DNA of 64,000 bases, taken from an uncultured Planctomycetota bacterium (lineage in GTDB: Bacteria; Planctomycetota; Phycisphaerae; SM23-33). The DNA lies in the NCBI GenBank assembly GCA_903892515.1, contig CAITIS010000094.1, positions 1-64,000 of the forward strand, read 5' to 3'. The translations under genes and the position numbers were made by a program. Positions 1 to 8,187 of this stretch are shown piece by piece. Within the stretch, counting starts at the first letter, position 1. Each line of letters starts with the position of its first letter. The notes beneath the pieces were generated by a model. That model was not told the DNA's origin and ran no database searches. It worked only from the letters and a program-made list of their open reading frames with translations.

Positions 1-126
1 ATCGCCCTGAACCTGCTCAAGGCCCAGACCAGGCACAAAGTGGGCATCAAAACCAAACGGCTCTGCTGCGGCTGGAGCCACGACTACCTCCTCCGCGTCC
101 TCACCCGCACCGACCAAGGACTTTAG
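1..126 (+). pseudogene. ISAs1-family transposase, C-terminal end (cut by window edge)
   Basis: An open frame enters from the left edge and ends at TAG 124-126. The 41 visible residues include the segments IALNLLKAQ, KVGIKTKR and a final GWSHDYLLRVL, the pattern that ends DDE transposases of the ISAs1 family. That family match is from memory of its C-terminus. Only the last tenth of the protein would be visible, so it cannot be said whether the copy is intact. No terminal inverted repeat was recognised between its stop and pgk. Confidence 0.6.
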
Positions 127-245
127 ATGCGATTGCCCTGGTTAACTTGGCTTCTGGCCTTGCGAATCGGCGGGGCTGGCCGTAGGATTCTGCGATCCGC
201 TGCGGCTGCTGGCCGCGGCTAACCATGCATACCAAAGGACAAGCG

Positions 246-1499
246 ATGGCAACCAAGACCGTGGCTGATATTAACGTTTCGGGCAAGAAGGTTCTCATGC
301 GGGTGGACTTCAACGTCCCCATCAAGGACGGCCAGGTCACCAACGACCGCCGCATCGCCCAGGCGCTGCCGAGCATTCAGAAGGTCATCGCCGGCGGCGG
401 CAAGCTGGTGCTGGTGACGCACCTGGGGCGGCCTAGCGGCAAGGGCTACGAGGCCGAGTCCAGCGCCAAGCCCGCGGCCGATCGGCTGGCGCAGTTACTG
501 AACAAGCCCGTCACGCTGGGGCCCAAGGAAGTCGTCGGACCGGCCGCTGAGAAGCTGGTCAACGCCATGAAGAACGGCGACGTGGTGCTGCTGGAGAACA
601 TCCGCTTCTGCGCCGGCGAGACCATGCCCGACAACGCCAAGAAGAACCCCGACAAGAAGCTCACCTCCGAGCAGCAGAAGCAGCTGGACGACCTGGTGGC
701 CGAGCTGGCCAAGCTGGGCGACGTGTACGTCAACGACGCCTTCGGCACCTGCCATCGCAAGCACGCCAGCATGTACGGCGCGGCCAAGGCCATTCAGGCC
801 AAGGGCGGCCCGGCCGTAGCGGGCTTCCTGGTCGAGAAGGAAATCAAGTACCTCAACGAAGCCGTCAAGAACCCGGCCCGGCCCTTCGCGGCCATCCTGG
901 GCGGGGCCAAGGTTTCCGACAAGATCAAGCTCATCAGCGCGCTGCTGGAGAAGGTGGACAAGATCCTCATCGGCGGGGCCATGGCGTACACGCTGCTCAA
1001 GGCCAAGGGCAAGACCATCGGCAAGAGCCTCGTCGAGGCCGACCAGGTCGAAGAGATGAAGGCGCTGCTGGCCAAGGCCGGCGACAAGATCGTGCTGCCG
1101 GTCGATCACACCGCCACCGACGACTTCAAGGCCGGCAAGCCGCAGGTCGTCGCTGACGTGAACATTCCCGATAACCTGCTGGGCATGGACATCGGCCCCA
1201 AGACGATCAAGCTCTTTAGCGACATCATCGCCGCCAGCAAGACAGTGGTGTGGAACGGGCCGATGGGCGTGTTCGAGAATCCCGCCTACGCTGCCGGCAC
1301 CAAGGCGGTGGCGGAGGCCGTGGCCAAGGCAACCGACCAGGGCGCCATCAGCGTCATCGGCGGCGGCGACTCGGCCGCGGCGGTGGAAGAGATGGGCCTG
1401 GATTCCCGCATGACGCACGTTTCCACCGGCGGCGGCGCGTCGCTGACGTACCTCGAAGGCAAGTCGATGCCCCCGCTGGAAGTGCTGGATCAGAAGTAG
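246..1499 (+). CDS. pgk: Phosphoglycerate kinase
   Basis: Converts 1,3-bisphosphoglycerate and ADP to 3-phosphoglycerate and ATP in the cytoplasm (glycolysis/gluconeogenesis). The 417-residue product has the N-terminal RVDFNVP substrate loop (19-25), HLGRP (59-63), the YVNDAFGTCHR segment and the C-terminal GGGDSAAAV and STGGGASL nucleotide-site motifs. ATG 246 is preferred over ATG 225 because AAAGGA at 234-239 sits 6 nt before it. Compared with the usual roughly 395 residues there is a Lys/Asp/Gln-rich insertion of about 20 residues just before VYVNDAFG. It stands alone; a period-7 array starts 5 bp after the stop. Confidence 0.97.
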   Translation: MATKTVADINVSGKKVLMRVDFNVPIKDGQVTNDRRIAQALPSIQKVIAGGGKLVLVTHLGRPSGKGYEAESSAKPAADRLAQLLNKPVTLGPKEVVGPAAEKLVNAMKNGDVVLLENIRFCAGETMPDNAKKNPDKKLTSEQQKQLDDLVAELAKLGDVYVNDAFGTCHRKHASMYGAAKAIQAKGGPAVAGFLVEKEIKYLNEAVKNPARPFAAILGGAKVSDKIKLISALLEKVDKILIGGAMAYTLLKAKGKTIGKSLVEADQVEEMKALLAKAGDKIVLPVDHTATDDFKAGKPQVVADVNIPDNLLGMDIGPKTIKLFSDIIAASKTVVWNGPMGVFENPAYAAGTKAVAEAVAKATDQGAISVIGGGDSAAAVEEMGLDSRMTHVSTGGGASLTYLEGKSMPPLEVLDQK

Positions 1500-1503
1500 A
1501 GGA

Positions 1504-1552
1504 AGGCGTAGGGCGCAGGGCATAGGGCATAGGGCGTAGGGTATAGGGCGCG
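1504..1552. repeat. Period-7 array (GGGCRTA)
   Basis: Seven consecutive heptamers of the form GGGCATA/GGGCGTA/GGGCGCA lie directly behind the pgk stop. The same unit returns at 20470-20540. It is too short in period and lacks spacers, so it is not a CRISPR. Confidence 0.85.
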
Positions 1553-1950
1553 GAGAGTCTGTAGGCTGGGTCGAGCGTTGTCTTGCGAGGCCCACCTTGG
1601 GCAGACTGCTACATGGTACGTATATGGCAGGTGTCGAGGCATATTGTGCGTCAGCTTGCTCAAAGAACGTGAACGCGTACTGATGTCAGGGAATAGAAAC
1701 CCGAGGTGTTACGGCGAATAGTGGGTGTTGCATGTCGGAATATGCTCCATTACGCTGGCCCAAGTGTTACCACGAGGCGTCATGGCTTCGAGGTGCCTTT
1801 CGTTGGCTTCCGGTCATTGGATTGGATGCTCGGATATGGAGCGATCTCCGGCGACAACAGCTATCGAGAGACGCCCGGGTGTGTGAATGTTGGCCAAGAG
1901 ATATGTGTCGTAGCTGTATTAGTAATATATCTACGATAGTAAGCACTACG
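1553..1950. other. Gene-poor, A+T-richer stretch after pgk
   Basis: About 400 bp with no convincing gene. It contains a partial GGGTCGAG...GAGGCCCACC palindrome near 1568-1600 and is visibly richer in A+T than the flanking genes. Two overlapping frames (1706-1939 and 1732-2175) look partly protein-like, which would fit the remains of a frameshifted foreign gene, but neither has a ribosome binding site. Confidence 0.4.
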
Positions 1951-2175
1951 ATGAGGTGGCCGGGACCGTGGTTTCTTCCAAGTGATCCTCTGGGCATTGT
2001 CCTCTGGCAGCGTCCGTGGGACGTCGATGCCGTCGACAGCGTGCTAGATGAGTTGGACGGGGAGTTTGCGTGTCCCGACGTGCTAATGGTGTGTGACGAC
2101 ACATGGACATACGGTGAATTCATCAGGAAGATATTGAGGCGTCATACGGGGGTTTGCTGTAGAGGTCCACTGTAG
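1951..2175 (+). CDS. Hypothetical small acidic protein (possible gene remnant)
   Basis: A 74-residue frame beginning MRWPGPWFLPSD, rich in Asp and Trp, with segments DAVDSVLDELDGE and CDDTWTYGEFI that look protein-like rather than random. The frame is open further upstream (to 1732) but that part is Arg/Cys-rich and unlike a real protein. No Shine-Dalgarno is visible before 1951. The neighbourhood is A+T-richer than the rest of the window, suggesting acquired DNA. It could be the 3' half of a broken gene whose 5' half lies in the frame at 1706-1939. No family recognised. Confidence 0.25.
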   Translation: MRWPGPWFLPSDPLGIVLWQRPWDVDAVDSVLDELDGEFACPDVLMVCDDTWTYGEFIRKILRRHTGVCCRGPL

Positions 2176-2322
2176 TGGTCAACCGACCTTTGTTCCGCGA
2201 GAGGGCAGACTCCAAAGGTGGGCCTCGGAAAGAATTCCTCGGCCCAGCCTACGGTCCGTTCCAGGGCGGGCGAGACGCCGGCGACACTGATTTAATGGAC
2301 TGAAAGCTCCGGGAGAATCGCC

Positions 2323-3429
2323 ATGAAGATCGAGCACTTGGACGTGTATCACGTGCGGATGCCGCTGGTGTATCCGTTCCGCACGGCCTGCGGCAACCTC
2401 GATGCCACCGACGCCGTGCTGGTGCGGATGCGTGGCCAAGGGCTCGAAAGCTGGAGCGAAGTGGCTCCATGGGAAACGCCCAGCTACTGCCACGAATACG
2501 CCGCCGGCACGCTGGCGATCATTCGCGACATCTTCGGCCCGCTGCTCGTGGGCAAGGACATCACCAGTGGAGATCAGATTCAGTCGCTCCTGACGCCGTT
2601 CAAGGGCAACCAGTTCGCCAAGGCCGCGCTGGACCTGGCTTGGTGGGACATGTACGCCCGCAGCCGGAACGAGCCGCTGTACAAGACCATCGGCGGCAAA
2701 AGCCCGCAGGTCTGGGTCGGGGCCGACTTCGGCATCATGGAGACGGTCGAGGCGTTGCTCAAGGAAATCGAAGGGGCCGTGGCCTCGGGCTTCAAGCGGG
2801 TCAAGCTCAAGTACCGCCCGGGCTGGGAACTGGACATGATTCGGGCGGTCCGCCGCCACTTCCCCGACACGGTCTTTCACGTTGACTGCAATAGCGCCTA
2901 CACGCTGGCGGACCTGCCGATGCTAAAGGCCCTGGACGAATTCAACCTGGCCATGATCGAGCAGCCCTTGAGCCACGATGATCTCCTGGAGCACATCGAG
3001 CTACGCAAGCAGATCAAGACGCCCATCTGCCTGGACGAATCGGTGAACTCGGTTCAGAATTGCACCAAGGCGCTGAAATATGCCGCGTGCAGTTGGATCA
3101 ACATCAAGTGCACCCGCGTGGGCGGGCTGACGAATGCCCTGAAGATTCACGACCTGTGCCGCCAGGCCGGCGTGAGGAACTGGGTGGGGGGCATGGGTGA
3201 ATCCGGCATCGGCCAGGCCTTCGCGCTGGCCCTATCTACGCTGGACAACATCAACTACCCCTGCGATGTGTTCCCGTACGACCGCTTCTACGCCCAGGAC
3301 CTGGGCTCCCCGCCGATCGTGCTGAGCGGACCGTCGCAGATCACCGCCAGTGACGCCCCCGGCATCGGGGTGGCCCCGGATGCGACACTCCTGCGGCGCT
3401 GGACCGTCGCAACGGCCGCGGTGGCGTGA
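2323..3429 (+). CDS. Enolase-superfamily enzyme, o-succinylbenzoate synthase / N-acylamino-acid racemase type
   Basis: A 368-residue member of the muconate-lactonizing-enzyme subgroup. It has the KLK catalytic pair (K161, K163), the metal ligands D188 (HVDCNS), E213 (IEQPL) and D238 (LDES), and the second catalytic Lys at K262 (NIKCTRVGG). The WVGGMGESGIGQA stretch (287-299) resembles the corresponding loop of type-2 MenC/N-succinylamino-acid racemases. These enzymes abstract a proton alpha to a carboxylate using Mg2+. No other menaquinone gene lies nearby, so whether it makes o-succinylbenzoate or racemises N-acyl amino acids is open. GGGAGA precedes the ATG. Confidence 0.85.
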   Translation: MKIEHLDVYHVRMPLVYPFRTACGNLDATDAVLVRMRGQGLESWSEVAPWETPSYCHEYAAGTLAIIRDIFGPLLVGKDITSGDQIQSLLTPFKGNQFAKAALDLAWWDMYARSRNEPLYKTIGGKSPQVWVGADFGIMETVEALLKEIEGAVASGFKRVKLKYRPGWELDMIRAVRRHFPDTVFHVDCNSAYTLADLPMLKALDEFNLAMIEQPLSHDDLLEHIELRKQIKTPICLDESVNSVQNCTKALKYAACSWINIKCTRVGGLTNALKIHDLCRQAGVRNWVGGMGESGIGQAFALALSTLDNINYPCDVFPYDRFYAQDLGSPPIVLSGPSQITASDAPGIGVAPDATLLRRWTVATAAVA

Positions 3430-3471
3430 GTTGTCGCAACTCGGGCCCAGCATCCAAAGGCCGGGCCAAGT

Positions 3472-3509
3472 CGTGGTTGCTTCGCTTCGCTGCGCAAACC
3501 ACGGTACCC
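3472..3509. repeat. REP-like hairpin, CGTGGTTG...CAAACCACGG
   Basis: CGTGGTTG and CAAACCACG form an inverted pair around a GCTTCGCTTCGCTGCG centre, followed by GTACCCC. It matches the right-hand hairpin of the composite elements at 4199, 15060 and 15174. Confidence 0.75.
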
Positions 3510-3600
3510 CAAGGCCAGGCCCATCATGCACATGGCTTCGTCGCCTAAAATACATTGAGACTTAAGTATGGTCGAAATCCCTAACTTGAAAGGGCGTCGC

Positions 3601-4164
3601 ATGACTGACAAAGAGATTCGCTGGTCGATGGGCCTGCGGGGGCTGGCTGCCGGTGTGTTTGGCGTGCTGGCACTGAGTTGGCCTGGAATGACGTTGTGGG
3701 CGTTGCTGGTGATATTTGGCGTGTACGCGCTGGTCGATGGCGTGTGTGCGGTGGCCGGCTCGGTTGCGGCCCGGCGCATGCTGACGGATTGGTGGGTCAT
3801 GCTGCTGCTGGGCGTCTTCGGGATTGCCCTGGGCATCATTACCTTCGCCCGGCCTGGGGTGACGGCGCTGATACTGCTTTTCTTCATCGCCGCGAGGGCG
3901 CTGGTGATCGGGGTAATGGACATCGCCGCGGCCATCCGGCTGCGGAAGGTGATCCGGCACGAGTGGCTGCTGGTGCTGGCGGGCATCTTCTCGACGCTCT
4001 TTGGCGTGCTGGTGCTGGCGTATCCGGCCGCCGGGGCGCTGGCGTTGGTGTGGCTGATCGGCTGGTATGCCCTGCTCGTGGGCGTGTCGCAGATTGTCTT
4101 CGCCATCGTCGCCCGCAAGCAGGTCGGTGTTGAGATGCCGTCCCACCCGGCCATTGTGACGTAG
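3601..4164 (+). CDS. HdeD-family (DUF308) membrane protein
   Basis: A 187-residue protein with six hydrophobic segments arranged as three helix pairs, separated by short basic loops (AARRM, RLRKVIRH, ARKQ). This is the layout of the HdeD/DUF308 family, named after the E. coli acid-resistance membrane protein; the biochemical role is unknown. The start at 3601 is preferred over the ATG at 3568 because GAAAGGG at 3588-3594 sits 6 nt before it. It is monocistronic, with repeat-containing gaps on both sides. Confidence 0.85.
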   Translation: MTDKEIRWSMGLRGLAAGVFGVLALSWPGMTLWALLVIFGVYALVDGVCAVAGSVAARRMLTDWWVMLLLGVFGIALGIITFARPGVTALILLFFIAARALVIGVMDIAAAIRLRKVIRHEWLLVLAGIFSTLFGVLVLAYPAAGALALVWLIGWYALLVGVSQIVFAIVARKQVGVEMPSHPAIVT

Positions 4165-4198
4165 CGGCAGGGCGGGCAGGCATGCCCGTGTTTTGAAT

Positions 4199-4404
4199 GG
4201 GTGGCATGGTCATCCCGCTGTCTTGGGTGACCATGTTCGATCCGATCCAGAGTTGAAAAGCGATAGGTAGGGCGGGCAGGCATGCCCGCGTGTGGTCAGG
4301 CAAATAGCGCGGCGGGTCTTCGGACTCGCCGCGTGTTTTGCGTCCAGTCCGAAGGAAGTGGCGAGACGTGGTTGCTTCGCTTCGCTGCGCAAACCACGGC
4401 ACCC
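4199..4404. repeat. Composite two-hairpin element (GGGTGGCATGG ... CCACGGCACCC)
   Basis: The left hairpin (CATGGTCA...TGACCATG, 4203-4235) opens with GGGTGG. The right hairpin (CGTGGTTGC...GCAAACCACGG, 4367-4399) closes with CACCC. The middle carries a separate GGGCGGGCAGGCATGCCCG hairpin. The layout matches the 98/99-bp copies at 15060 and 15174 with extra sequence in the centre. The whole 4165-4609 gap holds no credible gene. Confidence 0.7.
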
Positions 4405-4544
4405 AGCCGTTCCCAACTCATTGGCGGCGCTTTCGAATTTCACCTGGAACGAGTGTTCTCGATAGTCCATGTATACATCCCCATAAAAGTTGATGAGAGA
4501 ATACTACTATTGCATCCAAACTACAACACGCTACCGAGGCCCAT

Positions 4545-4579
4545 CATAGAAAAGATGGCGGGTCCGGAGACCCGCCATC
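4545..4579 (-). terminator. Intrinsic terminator of the alaS-GNAT unit
   Basis: A perfect 11-bp stem (GATGGCGGGTC 4554-4564 with GACCCGCCATC 4569-4579) and a 4-nt loop. Read on the minus strand it is followed by TTTTCTATG. It lies just beyond the stop at 4610 of the minus-strand acetyltransferase gene. Confidence 0.9.
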
Positions 4580-4609
4580 CATTGTCTCAAGTTACGGTCC
4601 CCGGACTTT

Positions 4610-5077
4610 TCAGAACTTCTTTGCCATGCGGTATCGCCGTAGCGTGACGCCGTGGCGCACCACATCTTCGGGCTTGGTCACCACAAAACCGTGCCGCTCG
4701 AACAGCGCTTTGGCGGTGATGCTCGACTCGGTGAACACGCCCGAAAGGCTCCAGCCTCTCGCCAACTCAATCGCCCGGCCAAGCAGCGCCGAGCCGATCC
4801 CTTGTCTTTGCCGGTCCTTGTGCACGAACAGGAAATCTATGTGCCCATCCCGCTCGATGGTGATGAAGCCAACCAGAATATCCTGTTCCATGGCCACCAG
4901 CACAACCTGGCCGACCAGCCGCCTGCGGCAGTCTTCTTCCGACCACACCGCCGGCGCCCAGGCCGCAACTTGCTGGGGCGTGTAGTCGAGCAAGTTGACA
5001 CTGCGGACCGTCTCGAAGAACAACTGCCCGATGGCCGCGAAATCCTGCTCGCCGGCCTCGCGGATAGTGGCGTTCAT
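4610..5077 (-). CDS. GNAT-family N-acetyltransferase
   Basis: A 155-residue acetyl-CoA-dependent acyltransferase. The pyrophosphate-binding signature FVHKDRQRQGIGSALL (84-99) is clear, followed by a hydrophobic helix and a C-terminal FERHGFVV segment. The overall pattern is closest to small YafP-like GNATs; the substrate cannot be read from sequence. The ATG lies 3 nt after the alaS stop, so the two are surely co-transcribed and end at the terminator at 4545-4579. Coupling to alaS suggests, but does not show, an aminoacyl-related substrate. Confidence 0.88.
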   Translation of the reverse strand: MNATIREAGEQDFAAIGQLFFETVRSVNLLDYTPQQVAAWAPAVWSEEDCRRRLVGQVVLVAMEQDILVGFITIERDGHIDFLFVHKDRQRQGIGSALLGRAIELARGWSLSGVFTESSITAKALFERHGFVVTKPEDVVRHGVTLRRYRMAKKF

Positions 5078-5080
5078 TTA

Positions 5081-7825
5081 TTATCCCAGCTTTTCCGCCA
5101 TCCAGGCCGTGGCGGCGGCCAGGGCGTCGGAGAGTTTTTCGGGGTCCTTGCCGCCGGCCTGGGCCATGGTGGGCTTGCCGCCGCCGCTGCCGCCGATGCT
5201 CAGCGCCACGGCCTTGACCCAGTCGCCGGCCTTGACGCCCTTGGCCTTGACCAGCTCTTCGGACACGCCGGCCACCAGCGTCACCTTCTCGCCTTCGCGG
5301 CTGCCCAGCAGGATGGCCGACATGGCCCCGGCCTTCTGGCGCAGTTGGTCCACGGCTGAACGCAGGGCCTCGGGGTTGTCGCCGCCGACCTCGCCCACGA
5401 TCACCTTTACGTCGCCCACCACGACGGCCGATGCCGCCAGGGCGTCCAGGTTGCCCGCGCTGCCGCCGCTGGCCTTGGCCTTGCGCAGCTGCTTGATCTC
5501 CGCCTGCAACGCCTCGATGCGTTCAGGCAGCGCCTCGGCCGGTGCCCGCAGCAGGGCGGTGACGGCCTTGAGGGAGTGATCCATCGCCTGCACGTGACGC
5601 ACCGCTCCATGACCGGTCACGGCCGTGATGCGCCGCACGCCCTTGGCCACGCTCTCCTCGCTGACGATCTTGCAGAAGCCGACCTGGCCAGTGCGGTCCA
5701 AGTGCGTGCCGCCGCAGAACTCCACCGGCGTGTCGGGCTTGCCCTCATGCACCGGATCGGCCACGCCCACGCTGATGACGCGCACCGGGTCGGGATACTT
5801 CTCGCCAAAGACCGCGCGCACGCCGGGAATCTTCCTGGCCTCGGCCAGCGTCACCAGGTTCACGTACACCGGCTCATCGGCCAGCACGCGCTCGTTGGCC
5901 AGGGCCTCGACCTGCGTGAGTTGCTCAGCCGTGACGGCCTGGCCGTGCGTGAAGTCAAACCTCAGCCGCTCAGGATCGACCACGCTGCCGGCCTGCTCGA
6001 TGTGCTCGCCCAGCACCTTGCGCAGCGCCCAATTCAGCAGGTGCGTAGCGGTGTGGTTGCGCCGCGTGTCATCACGCCGCGGGCCTACCTGGGCGGTGAC
6101 CGCCTGGCCGACTGCCACGCTGCCCTGCGTGAGCTTGCCGATATGCAGCACGCAATGGCCGACGACCTTGGCGTCATGCACTTCAAAGCTGCCGCCTAGC
6201 CATGTCAGCACGCCACTGTCGCCGACCTGGCCACCGGACTCGCCGTAGAAGTTCGTCTTGTCCAGCACGATGGCCGAATCGGCTCCGGCGGCAAGCTGGC
6301 CGGTGGTGATGAAGTCCTGCCCGATCACCCAGCCCAGCACCTTGGCCGCCAGCGGGGCGGGCTCGTACTTGAAGCTGTCGATGGTCTCGGGCAGGCCGAT
6401 GATGGCGGCGGCCTGGAACTGGCCCGCGGCGCCGGCGCTGATCTCGCGGTGGCGGTTCATCTCCTGCTCGTACCCGGCCAGGTCCACGCTCATGCCGCGT
6501 TCGCCGGCCATAACCTGCGTCAGGTCCACCGGGAAGCCGTACGTCGCGTACAGCTCGAATGCCACCTCGCCGGAGAGGCTCTTGCCCTTGGTCCGGCCAG
6601 CCGCGCGCTCGAAGAGGTCCAGCCCGCGGTCAAGCGTCTTGTTGAAGGCGATCTCTTCCTCGTGGATCGTCTGGGCTGCTTGCACTCGGCGCTTGGCCAC
6701 TTCGGGAAAGGCTGAGCCCATCTGCTCGGCCAGCACGTCCACCAGCTTGTACAGGAACGGTTCGGCCTGGCCGAGCTTGCGGCCAAAGCGCGCGGCCCGG
6801 CGCAGGATGCGCCGAATGACGTATCCGCGGCCTTCGTTGCTGGGCAGGATGCCGTCGGCAATGGCGAAGGTGCACGAGCGGGCGTGATCGGCCACCACGC
6901 GGAAGGCCACGTCGGTCTCAGCTTGGGTGCCGTGGCTGCGGAGTCCAGCAGCCACGCTGACCTGATCTCCTGAAGGGCCGGCACTGCCATATTTCATGCC
7001 GGAGTGCTCTTGTAACCAAGCCAGCAGCGGGGCGAAGACGTCGGTTTCGTAGTTGCTGTCCTTGCCTTGCAGCACGCGGCAGATGCGTTCAAAGCCCATG
7101 CCGGTATCGACGTGCCGGGCGGGCAGCTTTTCCAGCTTGCCGGTCTCGTCGCGGTTGAACTGGATGAAGACCAGGTTCCACAGTTCGATGAACCGGCTGC
7201 AATTCGAGACGTTGACCGCGCAGCTCTTGCCGGCGTGCCGGCTGCCATCGCAGGCGTGCTGGCCGAAGTCGTAGTGGATCTCCGTGCATGGACCGCACGG
7301 GCCCGTCTCGCCCATCTCCCAGAAGTTGTCCTTCAGGCTGCCATTCAGGATGCGTTCAGACGCGATGTCCGTCACCTTGGCCCACAGTTCTCGCGCCTCG
7401 TCATCGGCTGCCAAGCCGCTAGCGGCTTCGCCCCCAAAAACCGTCGCGTACAGGCGCTGCTTGTCCAAGCCCCAGACATTGGTGAGCAGTTCCCACGCCC
7501 AGCCGATGGCCTCGGCCTTGAAGTAGTCGCCGAAGCTCCAGTTGCCCAGCATCTCGAAGAAGGTATGGTGGTAGCTGTCGTAGCCCACGTCGTCCAGGTC
7601 GTTGTGCTTGCCGCCGGCGCGGATGCACTTCTGGCTGTTGACGGCGCGGCGGTAAGGCCGGCTGCCGCCGCCCAGAAAGACGTCCTTGAACTGGTTCATG
7701 CCGGCGTTGGCGAACAGCAGCGTCGGATCGTTGCCCGGCAGCAGCGAACTGGAGGGCACGAAGGTGTGCCCACGCTGCTCGAAGAACTGGATGAACTCAC
7801 GCCTGGTCTGTTCGGATGTCTTCAT
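5081..7825 (-). CDS. alaS: Alanyl-tRNA synthetase
   Basis: Charges tRNA-Ala with alanine and hydrolyses mischarged Ser/Gly-tRNA. The 914-residue protein has the class II catalytic core (LFANAGMNQFKDVF at 37-50, ETGPCGPCTEIHYD at 173-186), the anticodon-region helices, the editing domain with Zn ligands H591, H595 (HTATH) and C704, H708 (CGGTH), and a C-terminal DHHA1-type domain ending in the GGSGGGKPTMAQAGG glycine-rich segment. It is slightly longer than the usual 875. First gene of a two-gene unit with the GNAT acetyltransferase. Confidence 0.98.
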   Translation of the reverse strand: MKTSEQTRREFIQFFEQRGHTFVPSSSLLPGNDPTLLFANAGMNQFKDVFLGGGSRPYRRAVNSQKCIRAGGKHNDLDDVGYDSYHHTFFEMLGNWSFGDYFKAEAIGWAWELLTNVWGLDKQRLYATVFGGEAASGLAADDEARELWAKVTDIASERILNGSLKDNFWEMGETGPCGPCTEIHYDFGQHACDGSRHAGKSCAVNVSNCSRFIELWNLVFIQFNRDETGKLEKLPARHVDTGMGFERICRVLQGKDSNYETDVFAPLLAWLQEHSGMKYGSAGPSGDQVSVAAGLRSHGTQAETDVAFRVVADHARSCTFAIADGILPSNEGRGYVIRRILRRAARFGRKLGQAEPFLYKLVDVLAEQMGSAFPEVAKRRVQAAQTIHEEEIAFNKTLDRGLDLFERAAGRTKGKSLSGEVAFELYATYGFPVDLTQVMAGERGMSVDLAGYEQEMNRHREISAGAAGQFQAAAIIGLPETIDSFKYEPAPLAAKVLGWVIGQDFITTGQLAAGADSAIVLDKTNFYGESGGQVGDSGVLTWLGGSFEVHDAKVVGHCVLHIGKLTQGSVAVGQAVTAQVGPRRDDTRRNHTATHLLNWALRKVLGEHIEQAGSVVDPERLRFDFTHGQAVTAEQLTQVEALANERVLADEPVYVNLVTLAEARKIPGVRAVFGEKYPDPVRVISVGVADPVHEGKPDTPVEFCGGTHLDRTGQVGFCKIVSEESVAKGVRRITAVTGHGAVRHVQAMDHSLKAVTALLRAPAEALPERIEALQAEIKQLRKAKASGGSAGNLDALAASAVVVGDVKVIVGEVGGDNPEALRSAVDQLRQKAGAMSAILLGSREGEKVTLVAGVSEELVKAKGVKAGDWVKAVALSIGGSGGGKPTMAQAGGKDPEKLSDALAAATAWMAEKLG

Positions 7826-7860
7826 GTCGCGCTCACTGTCCGTTGGGCTGGTTTCATCAC

Positions 7861-7937
7861 CGTAGCACGGGCGTCCCGCCCGTGGCGAAGTACCGTAAAA
7901 CGGCCGAAAAGCTCATGGGCGAGACGCCCATGCTACG
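7861..7937. repeat. 77-bp double-hairpin element, ends CGTAGCA/TGCTACG
   Basis: Terminal inverted repeat CGTAGCA (7861-7867) / TGCTACG (7931-7937). Inside are two hairpins, CACGGGCGTCCCGCCCGTG and CATGGGCGAGACGCCCATG. The twin at 9263-9339 has exactly the same length and layout but different terminal bases. Confidence 0.8.
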
Positions 7938-8037
7938 TTGTGAACACAGTTCTTGGTTTCCGTTCATTCGCGCCGGGCCTTCACGCGCCGGCGCCATTTC
8001 TATATCTGTCGGGCGTCCTGTGCCCTGCCTTTACGTC

Positions 8038-8075
8038 GGGTGCCATGCCTTTACGCGCTGTTGCGCCAAAGGCAT
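8038..8075. repeat. GGGTGCCA-type hairpin
   Basis: GGGTGCCATGCCTTT pairs through ATGCCTTT/AAAGGCAT with sequence ending at 8075. It is the left half of the GGGTGCCA composite family. Apart from this and the 77-bp element, the 7826-8187 gap shows nothing further that can be supported. Confidence 0.6.
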
Positions 8076-8187
8076 GCCGCTCGCCCAACGAAGCGAAAGA
8101 TTATACAGGATCGCACCGGCTGTGGCATAATTCGCTTGCTGGCCGTACTTGAGAGTCAGACGAGAAGTAATCGAGAGGACGGGTTCC

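Noticed and set aside
1504..1552. CRISPR array
   Set aside because: The repeated unit is 7 bp with no unique spacers, and no cas gene is present in the window.
495..1595. 366-residue minus-strand frame opposite pgk
   Set aside because: Shadow of pgk and of the heptamer array; no ribosome site and a low-complexity Gly/Leu/His composition.
4282..4647. 121-residue plus-strand frame
   Set aside because: It spans a repeat hairpin and the terminator of the opposite-strand operon.
7067..8152. 361-residue plus-strand frame
   Set aside because: Antisense shadow of alaS running into the 77-bp repeat; composition is Val/Ala/Gly-rich without any motif.
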